A stretch of DNA of 21,953 nt from Sphaeroforma arctica JP610 (GCF_001186125.1 NW_014039664.1:6135-28087), one strand, 5' to 3'. Positions 1 to 9,811 are shown, numbered from the stretch's first letter. Notes: a model not told the origin generated them from the letters alone. Translations and numbers: made by a program.

Positions 1-1
1 A

Positions 2-1975
2 AGGAACTATGTATCCTGGAGACACGAGGCTGTTGTAAAAGAACAAGTTGAGAATTGGCTAGCAGATGGTGTGATAGAAATTAACTATCAACAAACGCCA
101 GTTAACTTGGCACTGCTAGCCGTAGACCAATATAACTCTGACGGATTGTTTAAGAAAGTCAGAGTATGTTTAGATATGAGTCCAATAAATAAATTATTGC
201 CGACTCATAGCTTTCACTTATCTCGTATTAACGAGCTACTGCTAAGGATGGAAGGTGCTACAGTGTTTACAACTATAGACCTTACACAAGGATACCATCA
301 AATGCAGGTATATGAACCCCACCGTGCATACTTTAGCTTTACGTGGAAAGACAAACAATACCGGTTCAAAGGTGCCCCTTTCGGGTTACACTCTCTACCA
401 GCATTCTTCCAACAAGTAATGGAAGAAAAGTTTGCAGACATGCCTAACATGCAAGTCTATATAAATGACATAGTCATCTTTTCTAAGACTACAGGTGAAC
501 ACGCCGCATTAGTCAGACGAGTCCTTAAGAGACTCAATGAGCAAAACTTCAAGATTAACGAGAAGAAATGCCACTTCGCAAGAAGCGAAATACTGCTCTT
601 AGGCTATCCTATATCTGGGGAAAGTATTAAAATCGACCCCGGTAAGGTAGAACACCTGTTAGATTGGCGAACACCAACTACAGGAAGAGATCCTAACATC
701 ATGTGTGGGTTTGTAAACTTCTTTACAGATGGAGTACCACACTTAGCTGACTACCTTAAACCTTTTGGACACTTAAGATGTCATAAAGGCAGCCTAGGAG
801 ACTTGTGGACTATAGAGTGCGATGACGCATTCAAAGCGCTCAAACACGCAGTCCAACAAGCCCCAGTTGTACAAGGGCCAGTCGATGGCGTGCCGTTTGA
901 AATAGCAACGGATGCCTCCGACTTAGCCTTAGGAGGAGTATTATATCAGGTTATAGATAACAAACCTAGATATATACAATTCTTTTGTCGAGCAATGAAT
1001 GCTTCACAGTTGAATTATTCAACTGTTAAACAAGAGCTATTAGCCATAGTGGCAGCTCTAACACACTTCCGAGATTACTTATACGGAACAGCATTTACGC
1101 TGATGTGTGATCAGAAATCTCTTCAATACATGAAAGAGATGAAACCCGACTCGCAATTACTGAGTCGCTGGCATGAAGCAATATCAAAATTTCATTTTGA
1201 TATAAAACATTTGCCAGGTATATATAACCATTTACCGGATATGTTATCACGCTTCGTACCGGACTTTAATAAATCCGTACGTGAGTTACTAGCCACTGAC
1301 TGGGAGTGTAATCCCAGGTGGTTTGAACTGGCACAAAAGATATATGGGCCACATACCATAGATATGTTTGCTGCACATCATAATGCACAACTATCGAATT
1401 ACAGGACTTTAAATCATCCTATGGGAGACGCCTTTCAAATAGACCTCTCCCAACATATTGCGTGGGCTAATCCACCATGGCAGTTAATTGCTCAGCTATT
1501 AAATTATGTTTATATGCATAAAGCTACCATCACGTTGTGTTACCCATTACGGAGTAAAGATCCATGGCTCAATAAATTGATCAGCATGATTCAATGCGAG
1601 CCAATATATTTAGATAGGGAAGTAGATACTTTCCTATATCAGGGTACCCGAGCCGTCCAGAAGACGCCCTGGAGACATACTATAATATGTCGTATAGGTC
1701 CCATTGAAACAACCAAATGGACCCCTTCTGAGACCTTCCTTAACAAGGTCAAAGAATCAGAGATTCCACTCTCTACTAAATTGAACGTTAAGCAGTTCAA
1801 AGGCAACACAGCACTTGAAGTCTGTGCACAAGAAATACAATCTACAAATGACACTACAGTTAAGAAGCGTCAGTCTCTAGCTAGGACTCTGTTTAATAAC
1901 TTAAAGTCCAAGCCCGAAGTCTTTCAACCCCTGTTTTTAAAGGGATTAATGAAAGATAATACGACTATTAAATAA
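2..1975 (+). CDS. pol: Pol part of LTR element 1: RT, RNase H, methyltransferase-like domain
   Basis: The frame is open from base 2, so the coding part runs off the left edge; the first ATG at 71 is internal. Residues below count from that ATG. RT fills roughly residues 1-260, with the usual landmarks of gypsy RT: VRVCLDMSPINK, the FTTIDLTQGYHQM block, the FGL block and the region around DIVIFSK. RNase H begins near residue 276 (FEIATDASDLALGGVLYQ) and ends near 393 with the conserved LPGIYNHLPDMLSRF. A third domain at about 415-550 starts with YGPHTIDMFAA and holds the motif NPPW (467-470); it resembles the Dam-like domain seen after RNase H in DIRS elements and in some gypsy elements. A charged tail follows. 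The product would copy element RNA into DNA in cytoplasmic particles. The integrase lies downstream as a separate region. Confidence 0.88.
   Translation, partial: RNYVSWRHEAVVKEQVENWLADGVIEINYQQTPVNLALLAVDQYNSDGLFKKVRVCLDMSPINKLLPTHSFHLSRINELLLRMEGATVFTTIDLTQGYHQMQVYEPHRAYFSFTWKDKQYRFKGAPFGLHSLPAFFQQVMEEKFADMPNMQVYINDIVIFSKTTGEHAALVRRVLKRLNEQNFKINEKKCHFARSEILLLGYPISGESIKIDPGKVEHLLDWRTPTTGRDPNIMCGFVNFFTDGVPHLADYLKPFGHLRCHKGSLGDLWTIECDDAFKALKHAVQQAPVVQGPVDGVPFEIATDASDLALGGVLYQVIDNKPRYIQFFCRAMNASQLNYSTVKQELLAIVAALTHFRDYLYGTAFTLMCDQKSLQYMKEMKPDSQLLSRWHEAISKFHFDIKHLPGIYNHLPDMLSRFVPDFNKSVRELLATDWECNPRWFELAQKIYGPHTIDMFAAHHNAQLSNYRTLNHPMGDAFQIDLSQHIAWANPPWQLIAQLLNYVYMHKATITLCYPLRSKDPWLNKLISMIQCEPIYLDREVDTFLYQGTRAVQKTPWRHTIICRIGPIETTKWTPSETFLNKVKESEIPLSTKLNVKQFKGNTALEVCAQEIQSTNDTTVKKRQSLARTLFNNLKSKPEVFQPLFLKGLMKDNTTIK
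1310..1720 (+). other. Methyltransferase-like domain in LTR element 1
   Basis: This sub-domain of the pol frame sits between RNase H and integrase. It begins with IYGPHTIDMFAA, continues through DAFQIDLSQHIAWANPPWQ and ends in a beta-strand-like ATITLCYPLRSKDPWL stretch. The Asn-Pro-Pro-Trp motif at 1469-1480 matches motif IV (D/N-P-P-Y/F/W) of N6-adenine methyltransferases. A segment of this style is known in DIRS elements, where it is called Dam-like. Whether it binds S-adenosylmethionine cannot be told by eye, since I see no clear FxGxG motif I. The same domain is kept in element 2. Confidence 0.6.
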
Positions 1976-2069
1976 GTCAGGTGTATCAAACGCACACGAG
2001 CGCACTCATGACACTCATGCGAAAGAAGGACAGAAGTCTGGAAATACTACAGACTTAGAGACCACGCAA

Positions 2070-3362
2070 GTGGACTCTCAACACCCTACCTTTATTCTGG
2101 AGGAGCAGAATGATAAAAACATTCTTGCTTGGCTGACGCAAAACCATAAGCTGAAGCACCAGAACGTAGTAGACGCACTTAAAGATGCTAAACGAAATGG
2201 GATCCCTAAGCTGGCAGATTTAGTTGACAAAGTATATCAGTCATGTACAGACTGTGATCTCAACCAGATTAAGCTCTATAGGTTCGCACCGCTTAAGAGT
2301 GTGACTGAAGATGTTCCATGGCGCAGGGTCATCATTGATCTGGTTGACCTGCCTACGTCCGAGCACACAGGCGACCGTTACGTATGCCACTTCTTTGATG
2401 TGGCGTCACGGTATAACTTGCTCTATCCTTTAAAGGACAAGAGTACGCAGACCGTGGCAGAATAATGTTACCAAGTCTTTGCTGACCACGGGTGGCCAGG
2501 TATAATGTGCACTGATAACGGTAGCGAGTTCTGCGATGACGTAATGGGATCGTTAGTACTCGTATCAGGCATGTGCCATAAAAGGGGTGTACCATATAAA
2601 ACGCAAACACAAGGCGCGAATGAAACGCGCCATAGAAGACTTAAGTTCTTCTTACGTATTGCATTAACGGATGATGCAGATGAAACGCGCCATAGAAGAC
2701 TTAAGTTCTTCTTACGTAATGCATTAAAGGATGATGCAGATGATTGGCCGTACCACCTTAGGTGGATACAAACACAGATGAACGAGTGTGCTGATCCGGT
2801 TACCGGTACAACACCCGCTCACTATTTTCGTGGCAGATATAGTGAGTTACAAATACCTTTTAACAAGGACGAACCTGATCACCATGAGTTACCATGGTTA
2901 GAGAAAGTACAACGTATTTATAACGTTATATATCCTTGCTTGCGAGAAGCACGCAATATTGCCTTATTAAAAAGGAAAAATAGATGGAATGCTACCACAA
3001 AGATAGCAGAGTATCAGGTTGGAGACAGAGTTAACATCCGTCAACGTAATTCCGATGCTACTGTATCAACATCTAATTGGATAGGACCATATATAATCTC
3101 TGTAGCTGACGTTAAAAGTGGAACCTATGAGGTTAATAACCCCGACAGTTCCAGTGCTTTAAATATAGGCACTAGTCGGATTCCGTCTACTGAGATTATT
3201 CTCGCAAGGAGACATGACTCTAATGCCCCTCTTGATCGTTCTGAATTTAAAGACATTATATGGAGAACGGATAAGGGCGACTATACATACTATCGTACAC
3301 GCTTTATAGACGGTACAATCGCTGAGTTGACTTCAGATGCTTTCGATAATCAAAACTATTAA
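2070..3362 (+). pseudogene. Integrase region of LTR element 1 (fossil)
   Basis: This region matches the integrase of element 2 over its whole length. At the left is the zinc-binding segment ending in CTDC (DLNQIKLYRF follows). Next come the catalytic core landmarks RRVIIDLVDLP (first Asp), CTDNGSEFC (second Asp) and the GANETRH block (Glu), which is the DD35E layout of retroviral-type integrases. The C-terminal part holds SNWIGPYIISV...GTYEVNN, which looks like the GPY/F module that follows the core in many gypsy integrases. The protein would join element DNA to the host chromosome. The region is broken, with a small number of breaks. Confidence 0.85.
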
Positions 3363-3689
3363 AAAGCCTTTAATCGAAAATGGCGTAAACGCCTGCATAA
3401 GTCACAAGCTGAAAAAGATAGCATGTTTCCATCGTCTGAAGGCACGGAATTAAAACTTACCCGCCTACAGCATTTATCCCAAGCTTTAATGCTCACCCTT
3501 CATATGTGCTTAAGACACTGAAGCGTAAGAAACGTCCAGTCGACCACCACGGACCTACTAGACCTAAGCCCAAAACTCACAGGGTAACCGATAACTGTTT
3601 TCGACCCGTTTTTCCTTTCTCGCTTTTTGACCCATAATCAGCTTGAGTGAGCAACTTGCTTCTCCTGGGTCTCAAAGCTGGGTGGGGGC
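3363..3689 (+). other. 3' tail and polypurine-like tract of LTR element 1
   Basis: This stretch lies between the integrase region and the candidate LTR. Its first part still shows traces of the Lys/Arg-rich tail that follows integrase in element 2 (for example KWRKRLHK). Its last bases, AAAGCTGGGTGGGGGC, form the purine-rich tract expected to prime plus-strand DNA synthesis directly before a 3' LTR. No separate gene is visible. Confidence 0.6.
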
Positions 3690-4447
3690 TGTGTAATAGC
3701 CAGGCCTCCACATTAGATTCTATGTTATAAACGTACTCTTAAGCAGTACGTAAACTATAAACGTACTCTTAATAGTACGAGGAACTTAAGTTTCCTAAAT
3801 GGTTTTTAACGGTTTTATTAATTAATACCTTTTCTATTTTACGTATCAGATATTTTGACAAGGCCATTAAAAGGCCCCAGTAAAATACCAAACATAAGAT
3901 TCGGTCTAGTTCTAATAATAGAACTTTATGTACTTTCCAAATCTATTTATATCTGAATACTTCGGTAGCGAGATGGCTCAACCGAACATAGGTTTCTAAG
4001 AACTATTAGCGTTGCTTAGTTTATCCACCGTTCAGCCAACCAGATGTGCCAGTCTGATGAAGGCTAAGTCGGTAATTCTTGATAAGTGGCAAATTATTGG
4101 TTAATGCAATAACTTTGGACATCGGGAGTAATTTTTCTTTCTTCTAAAGATGGTATTTTATGAGTCTCTTGGATTCGCCCCAACGAAACATACCATAGTT
4201 TCTATTAGAGCGACAACGAAACACTAAATATAATCCCTTCGGCGAAAACAGTACTGAGAGGATTATATATAGACAATGTCTCAGCCTCACAATCCCTCAG
4301 AATATTGCTGTTTTCACGAGGCAAACCTAACTTTACTAAAAGACTAATTATGTTTATTGTGCTTTAATTTCATTTGAGTTTTAGAAGACTTTATTATGTT
4401 TAACTACTCTAAGACGTTACTATCGCCTTAAGAGACCGAATCTTACA
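3690..4447 (+). repeat. Candidate LTR between elements 1 and 2
   Basis: This block of about 758 bp starts TGTGTAATAG directly after the purine tract and ends CTTACA, giving the TG...CA ends typical of LTRs. It is non-coding and AT-rich. Near its start it carries two 30-bp-spaced copies of TATAAACGTACTCTTA (3726 and 3756), each part of a small palindrome with CGTAC/GTACG arms, which may be promoter sequence. Its first 30 bases and last 8 bases resemble those of the LTR ending element 2, but the middle does not. It should be the 3' LTR of element 1. Whether it also served as the 5' LTR of element 2 is open. The second LTR of element 1 is outside the window, so the exact ends are inferred. Confidence 0.6.
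3726..3779 (+). repeat. Short tandem palindromic repeat inside the candidate LTR
   Basis: Two copies of TATAAACGTACTCTTA begin 30 bases apart. In each, CGTACT is followed within about 8 bases by AGTACG or GTACG, so each unit can form a small stem. Direct repeats of this kind in an LTR often belong to the U3 promoter region; that role is inference. Confidence 0.55.
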
Positions 4448-4590
4448 CTGGTTTACCAGCCAGCAGGGTTACCACTGAGCCAGATACCGCTGGTGAAGTA
4501 TGTAAAACCTCAAGAATTAATCTCTATACCTCGGAAGCTACAATCGACCATCCTCTCGACAAACCTAACCTTGTCAGAGGCTATGATCGA
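4448..4590 (+). other. Leader of LTR element 2, possible primer-binding region
   Basis: Directly after the LTR-like end CTTACA comes CTGGTTTACCAGCCAGCAGG. A TGG at this position is the expected start of a tRNA primer-binding site, because tRNAs end in CCA. I cannot match the following bases to a particular tRNA, and the segment is also self-complementary (CTGGTTTACCAG), so the assignment is weak. Confidence 0.35.
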
Positions 4591-6015
4591 ATGGAAATCG
4601 ATGAGGCTTACCACCCTCATAACATCGATCCTCATTTATCATCTAACCCTGGTAATCACGACTTTGGAAATCGTCATACCAGTACCTCACTAGAGAGTAC
4701 CCACTCTAGCTCTGAAAACGAGGAAGTGAGAACCAGACAACATCGTCTCAGGCTATTATGTTCTGGTATGCAAGTCCTTGAGGACCAATGACTCTGACCT
4801 TGAAGATAAGAAAGCGGATAACATTCGCTATCTAATCGATAACAAGAGAAAGGAGATAGACTCCATCTTGGCACTAGCAGCCCGTAGCATTGAGCGTGAG
4901 CCTCGTGAACGCTTCGAACCAAGCTTTATAAAGCAGCTAGGTAACGCGAAGGCTGGAAAGCCCTTCCCTGGCGCCAGTTGCGTGAGAATATACCTCACGC
5001 CTTCTTTGAAGATGTACGTGACCGTGAATTTCTAGAGTCTCGTAAGTCCTTTGCGAACGATACTACTATTCGAGGTGCTCTAGCTCATATGACATATATG
5101 AATACTCGGATGGGAGGTCGTACCTATACTCGCGAATATTTATTAATTTGTATAAAGCAGCTAGGTAACGCGAAGGCTGAGGTCGATTTCTCTACTAATG
5201 AGAGTACAGTGGAGACACTGAAGGCCTTTGATCAATTTAAGCAGTCTGCCAGCCTTAATGATAGGCAGATGATGAATGCCTTTATTCATTTCTGTGAGTC
5301 AGAGGAATGGTAAACTATCTTGAAGGCCCATGAGCCCAACTAGAAAGCCCTTCCCTGGCGCCAGTTGCGTGAGAATATACCTAACGCCTTCTTTGAAGAT
5401 GCACGTGACCGTGAACTTCTAGAGTCTCGTAAGTCCTTTGCGAACGATACTACTATTCGAGGTGCTCTAGCTCATATGACATATATGAATACTCGGATGG
5501 GAGGTCGTACCTATACTCGCGAATATATATTAATTTGTCAGATGATGGAGACTCTGGGGGCTAACCTTTTTAAGAAGGTCAATGATGATATTATCGCCTA
5601 TGGTGATTTGCGTTCTATGCCTTGGTCTGTCTTTGAGAAGATAGTTCAAAAGCATACCAACCCATCTACTAGAGTACTTAGTACCTCGAGCTTTACCCAG
5701 CCCGCTAAGCGTACCGCGATAGAGGATAACACTGCGCGTAACACTAAGAAACCTCGCACTACTGCTGGAGGTGGTAAAGGCTCTACTTCTAATGAACCAA
5801 AGGGTAAAAGGAAGGAGAGGGCACCTTGCAAGAAGTGTGGTTACAACCTCATTAATCGTGATGGCAAGTGGAATGGTAAACACGACTCTGTTAAGTGTGC
5901 ACCAGGCAAGCCAACCTTTGGACACTATATGAAAGAGTGTACTACTTGCAAGGGTACTAACGGTTGGCACAAAGATGATTGCACGGACATACAGGACGTC
6001 CAAGTTAAGCACTGA
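4591..6015 (+). pseudogene. gag: Gag region of LTR element 2 (fossil)
   Basis: This region would have encoded the particle-forming protein. The left part is polar and Ser/His/Asn-rich. The middle is alpha-helical in style, with lines such as DNKRKEIDSILALAARSI and QMMETLGANLFKKVNDDI. The right part is basic and Gly/Lys-rich (KPRTTAGGGKGSTSNEPKGK), then Cys-rich: CKKC at 5827 begins a C-X2-C-X14-H-X4-C array, and CTTCKGTNGWHKDDC follows as C-X2-C-X6-H-X3-C. Such arrays at the gag C-terminus normally bind RNA (nucleocapsid), but the classical retroviral knuckle is C-X2-C-X4-H-X4-C, so the spacing is unusual. The region is broken. It sits immediately before the protease. Confidence 0.72.
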
Positions 6016-6024
6016 CAGTTCCAT

Positions 6025-6640
6025 ATGTGTGCACTAGAGCAAGATTATGAGAAAAAGTTCAATGAAATCTATACCAAAGGAGATGAACGTATATTTCAAA
6101 CCGTTTATGTAAATGGAGAAAAAGTTATAGCACTTTTTGATCCAGGGGCTGAAGTCTCTGCTATCTCACGCCGAGTAGCCTACGCTACAGATATGGCCAT
6201 CCATAACGAAACAACTACTTTAATCTTGGGAAAGAAGAAGCCATTGACTATGCACACATAATGTTGTCAGATAGAAGAGAAGTAAAGACTCACCTAATCG
6301 CTACTAACATGTCTCAGAATTACGATTTAACTATAGGTATGACTGATCTTCTCAGTTTAGGTATAACTCTCACTGGTCTGCCCAATGGGCTAGACCCAAA
6401 TAAAGATAAGTCAGATGATAACATGTTAAAGATACCTAAACCTCCGGAAGGTGCAGCAAAGGATATAATTCCGCACTTTACCGATATAATTATGGACTTA
6501 ATTTTACAAAACAGGAAGATTGCAATAACTGACTGGTGTATCTTTAAGTTCTCTAGCAGGTACGTTAAGCTTGACTTAACAAACGTCGACTTCTCTAAGT
6601 TAAAGTGTCCTTCACATAACTACGTGAGTTGGAGACACAA
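6025..6640 (+). pseudogene. Retropepsin (protease) region of LTR element 2 (fossil)
   Basis: This aspartic protease would cut the Gag-Pol polyprotein. The active-site block is ALFDPGAEVSAIS, with the Asp at 6139-6141 in the D-x-G-A context of retropepsins (commonly DTGA or DSGA). An ILGKKKPL strand and then the C-terminal block ending in LTIGMTDLLSLGITLTGLP follow; that last block is the usual end of gypsy proteases (an I-L/M-G-x-D-x-L style motif). RT begins directly after, at about 6610 (HNYVSWRH, which equals the RNYVSWRH at the window start). The region is broken. Confidence 0.75.
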
Positions 6641-7850
6641 AGACGTTGTCAAACCCAAATTGAAGATTGGTTAAAACAGGGTCTAGTTAAAATCAATTAT
6701 GATGCAACCCCAGTTAACTAAGCTCTCTTAGCGGTCGATCAATATAAATCTGATGGAACGTTTAGTAAAACAAGAGCAGTACTAGACCTTTCGCCAGTCA
6801 ACAAACTAATTCCGCAACATAGTTTTCCCTTACCAAAGATAAGCGAGATACTACGCAAAATGGAAGGTGCGACTATCTTTTCCAAGGTAGACTTAAAAGC
6901 TGCATTCCATCAATTACAATTATATGAGCCGCATAGGAAATACTTTTCCTTTACTTGGCAAGGTAAGAAGTACCAGTCTAACAAAGATGCACCTGAAGGC
7001 TTTCCCATGTTACCTTCTTTCTTCCAGTAAGTTATGATGGAACTGTTTGCGGACCTGTCGGATAACGTATCAGTATATTTAGATGATATAGTTATCTTTA
7101 CAAAAACAGCACATGAACATGCTAAACTCGTTAAGGGAGTCTTAAATCGACTAAACCATGCCAAACTTTTAACGAGGACAAGTGTTCGTTTGCTAAAGAT
7201 TCAATACACTTACTTGGTTACAAGGTATCTGCAGCAGGGGTAGAAATTGATCCTGGCAAGTAACAATTTCTGTTGGATTTATCAACACCGATTACTGGAA
7301 GGGATGTGAAGTCTGTCTGTGGGTTTGTTAACTTCTTCTTGTATTCGGTACCTCATCTTTCTCATTACTTAAAGCCTTTCAGTCACCTACGGCTGCATAA
7401 AGGACCTTTGGAAAAGCTCTGGACTAAAGAATGTGATGATGCATTTAACCTAGTCAAAAGTAAAGTAATGGATGCACCCATCATGCAATACCCTGTGGAT
7501 GGCGTCCAATTTCAAATTGCAACCGACGCTCCAGATCGAGCGGTAGGTGGTAAACCCCGCTACATACAATTATTTAGCAAGAGTTATAATAAGAGTCAAC
7601 GGATTACCCTCCCGTTAAACAAGAGCTCCTTGCCATTGTTACTGCGCTAAGACAGTTTAAAGACTACTTTTATGGAAGTTACTTCACTGTCGCATGTGAT
7701 CCAAAGTCTTTAACATATTTAAAGGACATGAACCCTGATTCACAGTTGGTGAGCCGCTGGCATGACATTATTGCTTTGTTCGCTTTTACATTACACACAT
7801 ACCAGGAATACATAATCGTCTTCCCGACATGCTCTCTCGACTTGTCCCTG
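6610..7850 (+). pseudogene. pol: RT and RNase H region of LTR element 2 (fossil)
   Basis: The region is homologous to the RT and RNase H of element 1. RT landmarks are SPVNKLIPQHSFPLPKI, KMEGATIFSKVDLKAAFHQ (motif A) and VSVYLDDIVIFTKT near 7067-7105 (motif C, the YLDD box). After the RT come the connection segment STPITGRDVKSVCGFVNFF and the RNase H start FQIATDAPDRAVGG near 7508. RNase H ends near 7830 with LPDMLSRLVPDY. It would reverse transcribe element RNA and degrade the RNA strand. The region is broken in several places. Confidence 0.8.
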
Positions 7851-8308
7851 ACTACCAGAAAACAGTTAAAGAGTTATTAGCAGCCGATTGGATGCTTAAT
7901 AAGAAATGGTTAAACCTCGCTCAATCAAGATGCGGTCCATTTACTATTGATATGTTCGCCGCAGAACATAACAAACAGGTTTCTGATTATAGGTTGTTGA
8001 CTCATCCTAAAGGTGATGCCTTTCAACTTGACTTATCAAAGCATAATGCGTGGGCTAACCCACCTAAGCAACTTATCGCACAGTTGTTAAATTATGTTAA
8101 TATTACTAAATCTACCATTACGCTGTGTTGTCCCTTACGTAGCTCCGACCCATGGATACGTGATTTAATTAATATGATACAAGACAAGCCTATCTATGTC
8201 GAACGTGAAACCGACACGTTCTTGTATCGGGGATCCTATTCTATTAAGAAGACACCTTGGAAACACACCATCGTTTGTTGCGTCGGTCCTGCAGGTACCA
8301 CTAAGTAG
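7829..8308 (+). pseudogene. Methyltransferase-like domain of LTR element 2
   Basis: This open stretch follows RNase H and is the counterpart of 1310-1720 in element 1. It reads SRCGPFTIDMFAAEHNKQ, then DAFQLDLSKHNAWANPPKQL (Asn-Pro-Pro at 8057-8065), then STITLCCPLRSSDPWI and a TPWKHTIVCCVG end. Asn-Pro-Pro is kept, but the aromatic residue found after it in element 1 is Lys here. That the domain has survived in both lineages suggests it had a use in the parent elements. The catalytic role is inferred from the resemblance to Dam-like domains of DIRS elements. Confidence 0.6.
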
Positions 8309-8404
8309 AAACCCTCAACCGAGTTCTTAGCTAAACCAGAGGAGTCTAAGGAGTTTGAACAAAAGCTCAAAACTCGTACAACACATGCACCCAACAAGAA
8401 TGCA

Positions 8405-9811
8405 GTGGAGGTAAAGTCGATTGAGACGGCATTAGATCGTAAAAACATGGAACTAGCTAAGGCCATGGATCAAAGACTCAAAGCTCTAAGAGAACCTGAA
8501 GCTCGCACTCAACTACTTAAAGCGCTGCTTAAAGAACAGCCAGGAGTTGCGAAACAACTGAAGAAGATATTTCAACCATCTAATGTTGTTAATTACGTAT
8601 CTCAGGAGTCTATCCCTCCTGATACTGAAGTTGCCCTATCTAACGGGACTATGGTTCATCCAGCCAGTGATACACAGAATCTGACTGACTTAGAAGAGCT
8701 CGAGAGTAGAGTTAAAGTAATACATAATTTAACTCATCGAGCGTACGAGCATACTTATAAGATGGCTATTCGTGCAGGGCTTGATCACCCGACGCTGAAA
8801 GAAACCATACGTGAAGTATACCGACGCTGTACTGATTGTGAAAAGAACCAGATCAAGCGCTACGGTTGGGCACCCCTAAAAAGTGTGACAGAAGACCAAC
8901 CGATGCGCCGAGTCATAGTCGATTTGGTTAAACTCCCGCGATCCAAGCATACTGGCGATGTATATATCTGTCATTTCCTATGTGTGGCTTCGGGCTATAG
9001 CTTGCTTTATGCAATACCGAACAAACGCCCGCAAACAGTGGTAAAGTTATGCTATCACCTCTTTAATGACTTCGGTTTCCCCCGAGTACTATGTTCTGAT
9101 AACGGCAGTGAGTTTTGTACCGACGTAATGGAGGTACTTATACTCGTATCAGGCATGACCCATAGGCGTGGTGTTCCTTATAAACCTCAAACGCAGGGTG
9201 CAAATGAGACACGTCATACAGAGCTAAAGAAGCTATTGCGTACCGCACTAGATGACGTTGAGGATATGTGGCCTTATCATTCGAAATGGGTTCAGACTCA
9301 AACGAATAACTACATGAATCCTCAAACTGGAACACTCCCGTTTCACTATTTCTTTGGCCGCTATAGTGAATTAAAAGCAACGTTTGACAAAACTGCGCCC
9401 GAGAAACACGCTACTCCGTGGCTACAAAAGATCGAGCATATGCAGAACGTTGTTTACCCCTGTTTACTCGAGCACAAAAATCGCGTCCTACTTAAAGCGT
9501 ATGACCGATGGAATAACACTAAGAACATTGTTCAGTTCAAAGTTGGCGATTATGATAACTTTATAAATCGCAATACCAACGTTACCGAACTCTCTTCTAA
9601 GACAATTGAACCTTTTGTTATTTCCTACCATGATGAGAAGAGTGATACTTACGAAGTGAATAACATAGATGGTACTAGCGCAACTAATCTGGGCACTCAC
9701 CGTATCCCTACCTCCGAACTCTCATTCGCTCGCTCATTTGATTCTGATACCCTAAAACATCCGAAGACGGTTACACTTACTACAAGACCCGTTTTATGGA
9801 TGGGACAGTAG
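8405..9811 (+). CDS. Integrase part of LTR element 2
   Basis: The frame is open over 468 codons; the listed start is an internal GTG, since this is a polyprotein segment. Residues 1-100 are charged and alpha-helical and include KALLKEQPGVAKQLKKIF. A zinc-binding HHCC domain follows (NLTHRAYEH through RRCTDCEKNQIK). The core has Asp173 (RRVIVDLVKLP), Asp232 (CSDNGSEFC) and Glu268 (GANETRH), the DD35E spacing. The C-terminal part contains VGDYDNFINR and ...TIEPFVISYHDEKSDTYEVNN, like the GPY/F module. It would insert the element DNA into the genome. It is the best-kept part of the element. Confidence 0.88.
   Translation: MEVKSIETALDRKNMELAKAMDQRLKALREPEARTQLLKALLKEQPGVAKQLKKIFQPSNVVNYVSQESIPPDTEVALSNGTMVHPASDTQNLTDLEELESRVKVIHNLTHRAYEHTYKMAIRAGLDHPTLKETIREVYRRCTDCEKNQIKRYGWAPLKSVTEDQPMRRVIVDLVKLPRSKHTGDVYICHFLCVASGYSLLYAIPNKRPQTVVKLCYHLFNDFGFPRVLCSDNGSEFCTDVMEVLILVSGMTHRRGVPYKPQTQGANETRHTELKKLLRTALDDVEDMWPYHSKWVQTQTNNYMNPQTGTLPFHYFFGRYSELKATFDKTAPEKHATPWLQKIEHMQNVVYPCLLEHKNRVLLKAYDRWNNTKNIVQFKVGDYDNFINRNTNVTELSSKTIEPFVISYHDEKSDTYEVNNIDGTSATNLGTHRIPTSELSFARSFDSDTLKHPKTVTLTTRPVLWMGQ

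Larger units (their letters stand above)
1..4447 (+). mobile_element. LTR retrotransposon 1, Ty3/gypsy type, 3' part (fossil)
   Basis: The window opens inside the reverse transcriptase of this element, so its gag, protease and 5' LTR lie outside. In order it shows RT, RNase H, a methyltransferase-like domain, integrase, a C-terminal tail, a G-rich polypurine-like tract just before 3690, and a candidate LTR running to 4447. RT and RNase H before integrase is the Ty3/gypsy order rather than the Ty1/copia order. It is a diverged relative of element 2 to its right: the proteins align along their length but differ at many residues. It looks broken, with a few breaks inside the window, although the RT to methyltransferase-like stretch is still one long open frame. 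It is moderately old by appearance. No dating is possible here because only one LTR is visible. Confidence 0.9.

Noticed and set aside
4448-4470. A definite tRNA primer-binding site after the LTR
   Set aside because: The TGG is in the right place, but the following bases did not match a tRNA 3' end I can recall and are self-complementary, so it is listed only as possible.
5530-6024. Minus-strand open frame of 164 codons over the gag region
   Set aside because: It is antisense to the Cys/His array of gag, which is recognisable on the plus strand.
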